A DNA stretch of 64,000 nucleotides, taken from positions 17,491,821-17,555,820 of the forward strand of contig NC_092578.1 of assembly GCF_037975245.1 (NCBI RefSeq), given 5' to 3'. Under the pieces are notes generated by a model, which worked only from the letters and a program-made list of their open reading frames with translations, was not told the DNA's origin and made no database searches. Each line of letters begins with the position of its first letter. Position 1 is the stretch's first letter. Source of the stretch: Apostichopus japonicus (Eukaryota; Echinodermata; Holothuroidea; Aspidochirotida; Stichopodidae). The position numbers were made by a program, and so were the translations under genes. This document shows, piece by piece, positions 54,084-64,000 of this stretch.

Positions 54084-54111
54084 TCTGGTACTATCTACGG
54101 ATAGTACCAGA
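54084..54111. repeat. Perfect hairpin, 12-bp arms, 4-nt loop
   Basis: TCTGGTACTATC and GATAGTACCAGA separated by TACG. Probably the structural end of repeat copy A. Confidence 0.85.
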
Positions 54112-54185
54112 AGCTAATTCCAAATGCCAACAACCTCTCCTATTGTTACAATGCGTAACGCGCATAATAGGCTGGTCGGTTGGAG

Positions 54186-54216
54186 CATGGAGGTAAAAAC
54201 AGTTTTTACCTCCATG
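54186..54216. repeat. Perfect inverted repeat, 15-bp arms, 1-nt spacer
   Basis: CATGGAGGTAAAAAC, a single A, then GTTTTTACCTCCATG. About 75 bp after the previous hairpin. Confidence 0.9.
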
Positions 54217-54753
54217 GTTGGAGATACGGAAGATTATCAAACAAGGTTTCCACAATTTGACTTCTGGTGACTCCAAATGACCGCCACAAAAACCAATGGG
54301 CTTCTTCTACGAAATATGGAACTCCTTCATACGAAATATGAGATTGGTCCAAGCTTCCCTTCTTGAGATGCCGTACGTGTTTACAAGGTTTTCACGCTTT
54401 GACCCCTTGTGACCCCAAATGAATTTTGACCTCCTTTAAAAACAATAGGCTTCCTTTAATCAATTTGGTTCTCCTACACACGAAATATGAGATGGTCGAA
54501 GCTTTCTTTCTTGAGATATCGTGTTTACAATGTTTTCTCAACTCAACCCTGGCCCTGGTTACCCCAAATGACCTTTAACTTTCTCTTTAAACAATATTTG
54601 CTTCTACTCAATGTGGTACTCCTAAACACGAAATATGAGATTGATCCAGGTTCCTTTCTTGAGATATCGTGTTTACTAGCAAAGTAACTTACACACACAC
54701 TGATCCGCCTGCACGACTACATACGTTTACGATTATCATCGAAACCAAAAAAA

Positions 54754-56030
54754 CGGCTCTGTGCGTTAGTTTGCTCATTGACAGACATACAGTAGTATAC
54801 ACCGGTACGACGATTGCACAATCATATTGCAATATCATGACCATATGACATAATCATGTGCATATTGCATGCTATCATATCGACATTCCTGCTGACAAAC
54901 CTTTAAACTTAATGTTTCCAGCTGGTAATTGTTTTCCGGCTAAACGTGTAGCCCAGTTTAGTTTTCATCTGGATGAGGATTTGCGTTTGTGCATTTGTTT
55001 GTTAAAAAATATTAGTTCAATTGAGTGAAATGCGAAACAATTGAATTATGGCCTAGGCCAGATTATTCCTTCTCAATTTACTAGGCTAGGCTTTCAATAC
55101 CGTACTCATGCATTGGCTATTGGTAATATTTGTTCAGTATTATGCAATACAACATGTGATTCATATACACGTATATCAATGACGAATTCATAATTCGTCA
55201 TCGACACGTAGAAAAATATGATCACGTATAAATCAAAACAAAACCTCAAAAGGAAATTACTTAGGAAGAGTGAGCCAATAATTTGCAATCTGTTTAAAAT
55301 CAGGGAGTTGCCATTTAGGTGCTGTCAATTTAAATCATTAAACCTTTTTCAGAAGCCATTATGCTAGAATTAAACTTGTTACTGTTAAAGAATTAAAGTG
55401 TTACTGTTACTTGTTAAATGTTAGCACGATATTGGGCATAACTTAAACTTAGCCCCAAATTCCTAATATTTCCCTGCCTTATGTGGTGTGGTCTGTGATC
55501 CAGACATATTTTCAAACACTTTGAAGTGCTCAATTAGATAAAGATGTCATCCAGGGTAGTAATACTAAAGCCTGTAAAGAGTTTATTGAAGGATAAGCAT
55601 GGTGGCATATATAAGACAGTTATGTAGTATTTATCTAGTGCTGATACTAACTTCCAAGTACCTTAACTGACAGATACTATCAATTGGAAGCATATTCAAG
55701 GTTTCTGATATAGATTCTTGAGAAACATAAAGTAATAGTTAAGTTTTGAAAGGCTCCAAGCATGGTTGCTACATTGGCATGGTAAATATGAGAGAAAAAC
55801 ATGCAGACCTATAAAATAGGCCGATATGCCTTACTCTGATACTATTAAAATTGGTTGGCAAGTTATGTGCATCATAAAGAAATAACAGGGAAATGGTGAT
55901 TATAACTTCTGTGGTCAAAAAATGATGCTCATATTCTTTGTGAGTCCAGTAGGTCCATCTGGTTATGTTGGACGTTACTCTTAGATCATTTACGGGTCGT
56001 GTTTTGAGATGTAGAGAAGGTTAAGGCCAA
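54754..56030. other. No gene seen
   Basis: Plain AT-rich sequence between repeat copy A and the CCAAT minisatellite. Confidence 0.55.
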
Positions 56031-56190
56031 TGGTTGCCAATGGTTGCCAATGGTTGCCAATGGTTGCCAATGGTTGCCAATGGTTGCCAATGGTTGCCAA
56101 TGGTTGCCAATGGTTGCCAATGGTTGCCAATGGTTGCCAATGGTTGCCAATGGTTGCCAATGGTTGCCAATGGTTGCCAATGGTTGCCAA
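56031..56190. repeat. Perfect 10-bp minisatellite, 16 copies of TGGTTGCCAA
   Basis: Sixteen uninterrupted identical units, with a partial unit on the left. Each junction makes CCAATGG, a CCAAT box, so about 16 CCAAT motifs repeat at one helical turn. The 10-bp period opens all frames, so the long frames seen here are artefacts. The perfection implies recent expansion. Confidence 0.97.
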
Positions 56191-56519
56191 TGGGTCATTT
56201 GAGGTTTTGCTTCAAAATTTACATATGGTTTAGCTGATCACAGAAAGGAATGAACAGTCCACCAAAGTTGAATGTGATTACGTGTTGCATGAGTAAGGGA
56301 AATTAGGCCAAAGTTCATGTGCATATTCATACTCGCCATTGTTTAAAACAGTCCAAGATAGTGGTCATTCCAAAGTATGCTGGCCCGGATGTGGGTGTTT
56401 TTTTAAACTTGGACAAATATGAATATACCATACAGAGCCTCTGTACATGAGTGTACTAGTGGTACCCTAGAGCATATCTTAATTCCCAAACCTTTTTTGT
56501 CTGGTGGGCCATATTGTGA

Positions 56520-57015
56520 CTTCGGGGGAATTCCACAAGACCAAAGGTTCGTGAGACCGAAGGTCCATGAGACCGAATTTCTGCAAACCCGATGGTCCGG
56601 CCGCGAGACCGATGGTCTATGGATGGTCCATCGATAGGCGTAACTAGACTTTTTCATTAGAGGGGCTTCAGAGGGGGTCAAAGATATTGACAAGGGGGGC
56701 AATATTGTTTAAAATAGGGTATCGATATATCTAATTTTTAAGTTATATTGTATTCTAAAATTTCTTTTGGGGCAGCAGGGAGGGTGGGGGCGAGACTTTT
56801 GAGAGCGGGGGCTTTTGCCCCATACAACCCCTCTAGTTACGCCACTGGTGGAGCCCTAGTATCAATGCAAGCCGCCCCAGCCCCCTTGCCCAAGTCACTG
56901 GTATCCGCTATGAAAAGAAGTGGCTGTAAATTCTTGTTAATTACGCACTTTATCAAAGTAATATAACCGGTAGTAATATTTGTCTTATTGGTCTCGCGGA
57001 CCTTCGGTCTCGTGG
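56520..57015. repeat. GAGACCGAAGGTCC direct copies and their inverted counterpart
   Basis: At 56545-56615 the motif GAGACCGAAGGTCCATGAGA recurs in diverged direct copies. At 56990-57015 its reverse complement (GGTCTCGCGGACCTTCGGTC) appears. The MITE at 56634-56846 lies between them, suggesting it inserted into an older palindromic repeat. Confidence 0.55.
56634..56846. mobile_element. hAT-like MITE with GGCGTAACTAGA terminal inverted repeats
   Basis: Left end TAGGCGTAACTAGA and right end TCTAGTTACGCCACTG are inverted. The right end reads CAGTGGCGTAACTAGAGGGG on the minus strand, a terminal sequence common in non-autonomous hAT elements. The inside is G-rich and non-coding. No matching 8-bp target duplication was seen, so the left end may be damaged. 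Confidence 0.6.
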
Positions 57016-57389
57016 CCTGTAATCGAAATTTCTGGAGGATAGTTGCAACCCAAAAATGTCGTAAAATTGCACATTGACTGACTGAATGTTAGTAAACAAT
57101 ACACACAGTTATGAAATAGTGCGGCAACCTGGAAGATCAAAGTTTGCAGTCAGATTCCATCTGAACTTTGCTTACCGATCCAATTTATATCTTGTTTCCA
57201 CTGCCTGGCTAGCAACCCACTGTAAAATATGGCTTCATGACCAATATCTAATTGGGGGCTTGATACATAGTTTAGGAATCACCCTGCTTACATACTGACT
57301 ACAGTATAGGTTATGATACATAACACAACTACCTGAATACATCACTTCTCTGACATTTCAAATTTCTTTCTTCCTGCAGTTTTTTCTGC

Positions 57390-57451
57390 ATGGCGCAGCT
57401 TGGCAACCAACTTAATTACCCTCACCAGGAGGAAGCTCTTCATCCTCACAA
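57390..57451 (+). CDS. Unknown gene, exon 1 (putative start)
   Basis: Starts MAQLGNQLNYPHQEE; donor CACAA|GTGAGA. The acceptor ten bases upstream of the ATG means it is probably not the first transcribed exon. Confidence 0.45.
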
Positions 57452-60400
57452 GTGAGATGTTGTCTTTGTTTTGTATTGGACATTGTAACAAATTTCAGTG
57501 GTATCATGTGCTATATGAATCAATTTATACAAATGATATCAATTTTGTTGATGTAATGTGATTGTATCACATTTGCACCAATGTTGGAACGGATCATAGT
57601 ATGTCTGAAATGTATATTCTTCAATGTACAGTAAGAAAATATGTATACTTAACAATGTTCAATATTCACGTATGTTTTAGCATAAGAAACATGAACAATG
57701 TTAATAATGAATGTTAACACACACAGACATACGTATACACCAAAAGAAACTATTAGAAAAACAGAGAATAAGATGTGACTCATAATTGACAATTATGGAG
57801 TATTTTCTAAAACAATACTCATTATTTGCCAATTATGCGTCATATCTTATTTCTCTGCTTTTTTTCTAATGAAATAAATATATACATATATGTACATATA
57901 GATATACATGAATATATATACATATGTATACATATATATATATATATATATATATATGTAAATATATATGTATATATATAACATTAGTGCCGATAAGTTC
58001 TAAGCAGCTACCTGTAGCTCGTTTTTTGTGATGATGTAAAATAGACTGATTTTTTCTTTTTCTTAAGAAATCTCAAGGGCTGCAAAAAAAAATGGCTGGC
58101 CGGCCGCATGTGGCCCACGGGCCGTAGATTACCCACCCCAGCATTACATGATAGGTCACAGAGATATTACATCATTGCAGTCAACGATGCTGCAGTAGCA
58201 CCCTCAATCTCTGACTTTTAGCACTAAAGCAGATTAAACAGGGAAGTGGTAGCCCTGGCATGAGTGAATAGACTACTACATGAATAATCTGCTTTTCGTT
58301 TGCAGTGACGAGATGGTGATTGGTGAGACCTTAAATAGAATTCCTGAGGAGGAAAAAAACTTCCTGTGGCATGTAAGTAAATTATCACGGCAATTAAATT
58401 ACTGTAACTAACCAAGGAAATATGTTATTGATTTTCTTTGTAAAGTACTTGTAAATATTCCTTTTTTTGGTTTCGATGATAATCGTAACCTTTGCATTCA
58501 TGATAGCGTATGTGTGGGGTCTGCGTGATTGGGTGTGTGTGAGTGCGTTTGTGACGCCCAGATGGTAAACACGCTATCTCAAGAAGGGAAGGTCAGACCA
58601 ACTTCATATTTAGTGTGTAGAAGTACCATATTCAGTAAAAGAAGGCTATTGTTTTTGGTGAAGGTCAAAGATCATTTGGGGTCACCAGGGGTCAAACTGT
58701 GAAAACCTTGTCAACATGATATCTCAAGAAGGGCCACTCCATACTGAGTGTGTTGAAGTACCACATTTAGTAACAGAAGCCTATTGTTTTTGGTGGAGGT
58801 CATAGGTCATTTGGGGTCACCAGGGGTCAGATTGTGAAACTCTTTTAGTCATGTACACCCTCACTATACATTACGTCAGATGTATGAAGAAAACGACTCA
58901 TGTTAAATCATCAAAACCACAATGCATTTTTGCATTCTGGATATGTAGTTTTACCATTTTTTGGGGTCTTTTTTGATATGATAGATAATTGTAAGTATTT
59001 GCTACTACTTTAGCTGAAAGTTCTCAGAGGGCAACATTATCCAAATTCTGTGAGTATTTCATGTTATATGTTATGCTGTGACCTGGTACTATTTACACAC
59101 ATTTTAAAACTGTTGGCATGTCAAACAATTTTCAAGACAAAATTGTGCTCCGTGCAGAAACAATTAAGTTCATCACAAACTACTGTACTGGACTGCTAAA
59201 GGTGTGATCTATGTGCTTATTAGCATAAGGATTTGACAGCCTCTTTTTGATGCATGTCACACATTTGCTTTAAAGGTCATTTAGAATTGCCCCCAAAATA
59301 TGCTAGAAAGTCAAATAAATAAGTAAATATTGGTCACTGACCCTCAGATTTCAAGAAAGCTTTTAACTGCAGCCTTACACCCTCAAAATTATTCAGGCTC
59401 ACTGAGATAATTGGAATGTCTTATCGAACATCACCGTACGTTTGGAAATGATATGGAGATTCAGAGTCTATATGAAATCATTTAAAAAAATTTGCTAGCG
59501 ATTAAAGGTAGTCAATAATGTAGGCCCCAAATTATAGCAGGCTATAGTTGCTAGCAGTTTTCAAAAAGTACTTTCCTAGAGGTCATTAACTCTCCAAATT
59601 GTTCTCAGACATTTTTAAGGAGCACACGGTAAGATGACCGAATGTCCCGGTGAGGAAAATTACCTTGAAGGTCGTAATAGAAAACAGTTTCAGAATTTTG
59701 CCGACCAAAGGTGACCATATTTGATTATCTAGCATATTTGGGGCCAATACAGCATACCCAGTACTGATGATTCTTTGTGCAAGTTGCATGTTTATGCCTG
59801 ATAATTTTGAAGATGATGTAACAAGTTGTCATCGGTTTGTTGGTGCTCAAAGCTTCTATGCAGTGCACACACTCAGAATAAGCAAAGCTATAGCATGTTG
59901 TGATTGTGGATGTTTTATTTGATTTTTTCAATGTTTCTGAGGTAAATAATCTTCTCTCAGGTGTACAGAGCATGCGGGTGTGGTCCAATGCTGTAACGTG
60001 GTGCTCTTGACTCGTAATTAAAGGGTGTGAAGACTCGCGCAAAAAGAAATGTATAATGCCGGTAATCTGACCTAGTTTCGAATGAGGTGTATCAGACGTG
60101 TTAAACACCACCATTGATCCCAGAAAATACACACACAGCTTGCTACCGTCGGTAATTAGACACTAGTGTACAGTCAGTACATACAGCTGCGGTCAATACC
60201 CACAGCACAGTGTACAAACGATAGACATCTCAGGTCCAGCTAAAGATAAGAAAGTATCACGTTTCATTACTGTCTGCATTTTGTAGCAACACGCACAAAA
60301 CGTCACATGCAAGCAACAGAAAGTTAACTTTTTCAGGTGGCCGCACGCGGTTTGGGGCGAGTCTTTAATGCCTTTAAAGGGAAATGCCGGTGGTGGAATG

Positions 60401-62662
60401 GTAATATGACACTAATATATAAGAGAAAAATATGCTGCACTATGAGTTAATCAAAACTTAATCTCAAGATCTCGTTCTTATATCCAGATACGGTTGTCGT
60501 TCCAATGCAAATTTACGTTTCAACGCCAAATTATTGGATAGACATTTCCTTACTCGAGGGAGTTGTTAGGTTCTCGTACCAGGACGACGTCGGAGCAGAT
60601 TGCTCGACAATAGTTTTATTTAACTTCCCTAATAATTTTCCTTGAAGTGTGATTTTTTGGGAATATGTTCTTCAAGATATGTACCCCGATTCATCAGAAT
60701 TTCATCACTATTCGACTTATTTTGGTTGCGATAAAAAGTTTACATCAGCGGGTCTAATTACCTATATATGTAAAAATAAAGGGAAAAAGAAAAAGAGGTA
60801 GGCTGTTTCAGTTTAATTGCAATGACATCACTAACACTGCTTTTGCCAAATGCATTCGGGAAATCTCTTTACAAACTATTGAATTAACCTTTTCAAACTC
60901 CACGATGCAAAAAGGGCTATCTGGGATGTTGGTTTCGACCCCAAAGTGCAGCAAATTTTTGAGCAATTTTGTTAAGTCATTAATGTCAGCCACTGGAATA
61001 TCGCTTCATGTCACTAGCATGATCACTGTCAGTGCATTTGAAGCTTCCATAAAACACTTTGAAGTTTCAAGACATGAGCTTTCATTGTCTATGAAATAGG
61101 AAATATTTAGGAACAACCCATACATTGGTAAGTCCAACGATACAGACCGTATTAACAAGCATCGAACCTTAATTAGTCGCGCTGCTGCATGCTTACTCTG
61201 AAAGCCTACCGCAGGTGAGAAGCTGAACTAGACTCGTAGAAATGTGGAAAAAAATAATATTCATCCTTTACCAAAATTATGATGAGACATGTTCCCTTTT
61301 CTTCAGAAAATTATTCCATTACTCGAACGACCCAAGAAAAGAGACAGAGAAATGGTGAAAGGCAGATGGACAATAATAAGTCTCGAAGAAAGTGCAAAGT
61401 AGGTTTATTATACAGCAATAACTCTAAATGAAAATTTTTGAATGTGAAGTTAGGCTTAAGTTCCGGCTGTTTTAATATACAGGGAATTAATCACGATGCT
61501 TCAAAAAGTGTTAAAGGGTACGGTGCCCTCTATGACTTCATCATGCTTTAGTTGGTACTGATGTGATATGTCGAGGACCTTCTTGCACTCCAGATCTCTA
61601 AAAGTTCTGTATTACCAAGCACTGGGTAGAACGTATGTACATTATATTAGCTTTCTGAATGAATATAGCAAGGCAAAACCTAATAGAGCACTGGATGTTA
61701 TAAACAGTAAAACTTGAACCAATAGAGAGTACATAGCTCCCTCTATAGACACACTACTGTACATTGCATGTATAATAGCAAATGTATAGCATGTATGATA
61801 GCAAATGTATACCATGTATGATAGCAACTGTAGCATATATGATAGCAAATGTATAGCATGTATGATAGCAAATGTATAGCATGTACGATAGCAAATGTAT
61901 AGCATGTACGATAGCAAATGTATAGCATGTAAGATAGCAAATGTAGAGCATGTATGATAGCAAATGTATAGCATGTATGATAGCAAATATAACTAATAGT
62001 ACCTGTGAATTTGAGGTTGACTTGGCACACTTTGACAAGTGTATAACTATTATTACCATTTCCCCTTACAACTGACACCTCTCTCACCGCCTCCCCCATC
62101 CTCTCCCCTCCCCCATCCTCTCCCCTCCCCCATCCTCTCCCCTCCCCCATCCTCTCCCCTCCCCCATCCTCTCCCCTCCCCCATCCTCTCCCCTCCCCCA
62201 TCCTCTCCACTCCAGTCAATCCAATCACATCTTGGTTATATCTTTCTGCTGGTGAGTTTGTTTAGTACATCTTTATTTATATATATCGCCCCTGATTCAT
62301 GGTATATATAATGCTAGGGAATGGAACTCTTTACAATGCATATTAGGAACTCTCCATCTGTCTATAGTTTTAAGAAATCTCTGAAGACTAATTGTTCTAA
62401 GTATAAGTGTGTATGTATGTATGTATGTGTATTTCTTTGTACACTCTATGGTACACTCTTTGGGGGTGTGAATAGCGTTCTAAATGGCATGGTTAATAAT
62501 AAAAATAATGATGCATAACTACAACAACTTGAATCTTATTTCAGACTCGGCGCTGTAAATCGCGTGGTCACCTGCTCCGTGAAAAGACGAAGATCTCGGC
62601 CGGTTGGAAGCAGCTGGGCTGGGAAAGGAGCGTGCCTTCAGGATTTTGTCAGATATAAGTGA
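57390..62662 (+). CDS. Predicted five-exon gene for a small basic protein of unknown function
   Basis: I do not recognise the product. Exons 57390-57451, 58306-58372, 59014-59049, 61307-61398 and 62545-62662 join with GT-AG introns and consistent phases into 124 residues ending at TGA. The N-terminal third is hydrophilic and acidic (IPEEEKNFLWH). The middle is short and hydrophobic/basic (KIIPLLERPKKRDREMVKGR) and the C-terminus is strongly basic (SVKRRRSRPV), a possible nuclear-localisation signal by composition. No signal peptide or membrane segment is visible. The first exon follows a good acceptor (TTCCTGCAG at 57371-57379) and its frame stays open upstream of the ATG, so an upstream coding or 5'UTR exon may exist. 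The 36-nt third exon is the least certain; omitting it keeps the frame. The gene lies divergently to Rab18. Support is splice-site logic only. Confidence 0.45.
57752..57870. repeat. Imperfect foldback, arms of about 50 bp
   Basis: ATTAGAAAAACAGAGAATAA to GGAGTATT pairs with AATACTCATT to TTTTTCTAAT around a loop near TTCTAAAACA, with several mismatches. It looks like a small MITE inside the first intron of the predicted gene. Confidence 0.65.
58065..58141 (-). mobile_element. Terminal fragment of a hAT-type DNA transposon
   Basis: On the minus strand it reads CTGGGGTGGGTAATCTACGG, then CCCGTGGGCCACATGCGGCC, the well-known terminal sequence of several animal hAT families. The other end is not visible; a TA-rich microsatellite lies on that side. 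Confidence 0.55.
58306..58372 (+). CDS. Unknown gene, exon 2
   Basis: Acceptor CGTTTGCAG|TGACG, donor GGCAT|GTAAGTAA. The first base completes an Asn codon; 22 further codons read DEMVIGETLNRIPEEEKNFL then WH. Confidence 0.5.
58462..58851 (-). mobile_element. Same repeat family, copy B: two 145-bp monomers, opposite orientation
   Basis: In reverse complement it reproduces copy A: TTACGATTATCATCGAAACC with A-rich end, a CACACACAC segment, CTTGAGATA at 58576-58584 and again 145 bp further, GTGACCCCAAATGA and AACAATAG. It lies inside an intron of the predicted small gene. Sharing both monomer and terminus defines a repeat family and not merely a satellite. Confidence 0.65.
59014..59049 (+). CDS. 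Unknown gene, possible 36-nt exon 3
   Basis: Twelve codons (LKVLRGQHYPNS) between TACTACTTTAG and GTGAGT, both in phase 0. A cassette micro-exon or a chance match are both possible. Confidence 0.35.
61307..61398 (+). CDS. Unknown gene, exon 4
   Basis: Acceptor CCTTTTCTTCAG|AAAAT; encodes KIIPLLERPKKRDREMVKGR and onward. Donor GCAAA|GTAGGT; reading through would hit TAG at once, so the donor is needed to continue. Confidence 0.5.
61766..61990 (+). repeat. 23-bp minisatellite, ATAGCATGTATGATAGCAAATGT family
   Basis: About ten units, one with a deletion (CAACTGTAGCATATATG), inside the fourth intron of the predicted small gene. Confidence 0.92.
62085..62208 (+). repeat. 17-bp C-rich minisatellite (CCTCTCCCCTCCCCCAT)n
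   Basis: About seven nearly perfect units. The minus strand repeats GGGGGAGGGGAGAGG, giving several G-quadruplex-capable tracts. It lies in the fourth intron of the predicted gene, about 335 bp upstream of its last exon. Confidence 0.93.
62545..62662 (+). CDS. Unknown gene, exon 5 (terminal)
   Basis: Acceptor CTTATTTCAG|ACTCG. In the phase set by exon 4 it reads LGAVNRVVTCSVKRRRSRPV then 18 more residues and TGA. GC content is clearly above the flanks. The other frame (TRRCKSRGHL...) also stays open for 37 codons, so the phase rests on the exon 4 donor. Confidence 0.45.
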
Positions 62663-64000
62663 CATCCTTCAAAATTTTTAGCCCTTTCTAACAATTGCTC
62701 CCAAAACCAGTCAGCAGTTGTAACAGCAATATCTTTTCAACTGAATTTTGAACATCTCTTCAATTTCCTCATTTTTCTACATTTTACACATATCATACCA
62801 CCTGTTTGCAGTTGTGCTTGAAAGTGTTAACCTTGTAAAACTAATTTAGTTGAAATTGTAACGCCTTGCCCTTATAGAACAAAAGTATCAGCGTAAGAGA
62901 CCCAATTAACGACCAAACTGAATTAAGAACATCTCTTAGATTTCCTCATGTTAACATTTTACACGTATCATACCACCTGTTTGCAGGGTTTCAACAGTTG
63001 TGCTTAAAAGTGGTAACCTTGTAAAACTAATTTTGTAGAAATTGTAACGTCTTGCCCTATCAGAACAAAAGTATCATCATAAGAGTCCCGATTAAGTTCA
63101 AAAACTATTTATTGACTAAATGTTGTCATTACTGTATTTTTAGCTTTTTTCTAGGTCCTGTCCTTCATCACAATTTTACGATTTTTCACTGAGCACTTAC
63201 GATTATAGTGTTCAGACTGTGCCAAGAAATGTCAAGTGTAGAAAGTGTCTTTAATTAACAAAGTTCCCGGCCACAGATGTGCCTTAGATGTCTTAGTCCA
63301 GTTGGACAAACTGTCGTGTCGGGTTAACTTGACATGTACACCAATTGCAAGCACACCCTCTGACAATCGTGAGTATCCAAATATTAATAATAGCAACCAA
63401 TCAATCACTTTAAAGAAATATATTGTTTTTTCAGTCAAGATCTTTGAATCAAACGTGTCTGGCTTAGAAGAACATGACTATCAAAGCAAACTATGCTAGC
63501 TCACTGATCATGAATGCTAAACACTAATCTCGCTATACTCTCTCAGAGCTATTTCAGTACAATGGGTGCGACAATTACACGCACACCTCGTAACACTCTG
63601 AACACACTTGAAAAGTAGAAGGGTTGGTAAACGCCAGCATTTATCCATGATCAGTATATGGATAGCAAAAATGTAAATAAATGTAAATAGATGTTTAAAT
63701 TGTATAATCTATATCAATGATGGAAGCTATATTTTATCTTTTTTTTTTTTTTAATATATCCACTTTGCCAGGATCCATCATTACATTAAGTGTCGAAAAT
63801 CGCGACATTCGTTTTAAATTTAATGGGGAAAAAATGATAGTTTTTGAAAAAAATGGTGAATTTTAAAATAATTGCTTGCGGTTGGTTTATGGCCATCTTT
63901 TAGGTGCTTTGAAGAAGGGGAAAAAAATTGTAATTTTTGTACATTTTGGAAGGTTCTTTTGAGGTAAGATTTTTTAATAAAAGTGATGAAAGACACTTTA
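62663..64000. other. Downstream of the predicted gene; possible 3'UTR
   Basis: Contains the diverged duplication and an AATAAA inside GTAAATAAATG near 63675. An 84-codon frame at 63245-63499 has no recognisable domain. Confidence 0.45.
62805..63090 (+). repeat. Diverged tandem duplication, about 180 bp
   Basis: TATCATACCACCTGTTTGCA, then GTTGTGCTT, AACCTTGTAAAACTAATTT, AAATTGTAACG and AGAACAAAAGTATCA occur in the same order in both copies, starting at about 62791 and 62967. It follows the last exon of the predicted gene and would lie in its 3'UTR if transcription continues. Confidence 0.8.

Larger units (their letters stand above)
54084..54753 (+). mobile_element. Uncharacterised repeat family, copy A: about three 148-bp monomers plus conserved terminus
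   Basis: Monomers carry TTGAGATATCGTGTTTACAA, TTTTCACGCTTTGACCCCTT, GTGACCCCAAATGACCTTT, AACAATAGGCTTC and CACGAAATATGAGATTGGTC. TTGAGAT recurs at 54363, 54511 and 54659, a period of 148 bp; an older monomer precedes them. Downstream are ACACACACAC and then TTTACGATTATCATCGAAAC with an A-rich end, also found in copy B. Two perfect hairpins (54084-54111, 54186-54216) lie at the upstream side. The arrangement of hairpins, central tandem monomers, microsatellite and fixed terminus resembles Helentron-like/pearl-type non-autonomous elements; that assignment is inference. Confidence 0.65.

Noticed and set aside
55986-56237. Four frames through the TGGTTGCCAA array; also its CRISPR-like look
   Set aside because: A 10-bp period opens all frames. 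There are no spacers, so it is a minisatellite and not a CRISPR array.
59725-60132. 135-codon minus-strand frame
   Set aside because: No recognisable domain, no convincing splice sites, lies in an intron of the predicted plus-strand gene.
60808-60993. Minus-strand frame that looks protein-like (DSPFCIVEFEKVNSIVCKEI)
   Set aside because: It begins at GTG with a stop just upstream and has no polypyrimidine tract before the possible acceptor. It may be an old exon, but the evidence is too weak to annotate.
61642-62228. Minus-strand frames with ICYHTCYTFA and GEGRGWGRGE repeats
   Set aside because: Translations of the 23-bp and 17-bp minisatellites.

Overview
This is animal nuclear DNA: AT-rich, mostly non-coding, with spliced genes, long introns and many short repeats. 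The clearest gene is a complete seven-exon Rab18 on the minus strand. A scleraxis/paraxis-type bHLH exon, the SINE-rich background and the intron-exon style suggest a marine invertebrate, most likely a deuterostome such as an echinoderm. That placement is inference; no organism-specific marker was found.

Layout. 1-11.4 kb: no confident gene; diverged short repeats, a degenerate 3' end of a non-LTR retrotransposon (4.38-4.87 kb) and a perfect 35-bp inverted repeat (8.77-8.86 kb). 11.47-11.97 kb: first coding exon, minus strand, of a scleraxis/paraxis-family bHLH factor; the small final exon was not located. 12-45 kb: no confident gene. It holds a 330-bp tandem duplication containing a tRNA-headed SINE, a second SINE, a pyrimidine-rich higher-order repeat (20.3-21.26 kb), MITE-like inverted repeats, long (AT)n tracts (two with duplicated flanks), a 360-bp recent tandem duplication (40.4-41.15 kb) and a 163-bp U2-snRNA-like retroposed element with an exact 12-bp target-site duplication (43.38-43.55 kb).

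45.56-52.77 kb: Rab18, minus strand, 207 residues, all GT-AG introns in phase; the SINE family seen at 18 kb recurs in its last intron. 54-59 kb: two oppositely oriented copies of an uncharacterised repeat built from about 145-148-bp tandem monomers with a shared terminus, a perfect 16-unit 10-bp CCAAT-containing array, and hAT-like terminal repeats. 57.39-62.66 kb: a predicted five-exon plus-strand gene for a small basic protein (124 residues) that I do not recognise, lying divergently to Rab18. The end of the window has a 17-bp G/C-skewed minisatellite inside an intron of that gene and a diverged 180-bp duplication after it.

No operon-like relation exists between the genes. Rab18 acts in membrane traffic and the bHLH factor in transcription. 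More than twenty G or C homopolymer runs of nine or more bases, and nine perfect TGACGTCA palindromes, stand out against the AT-rich background.
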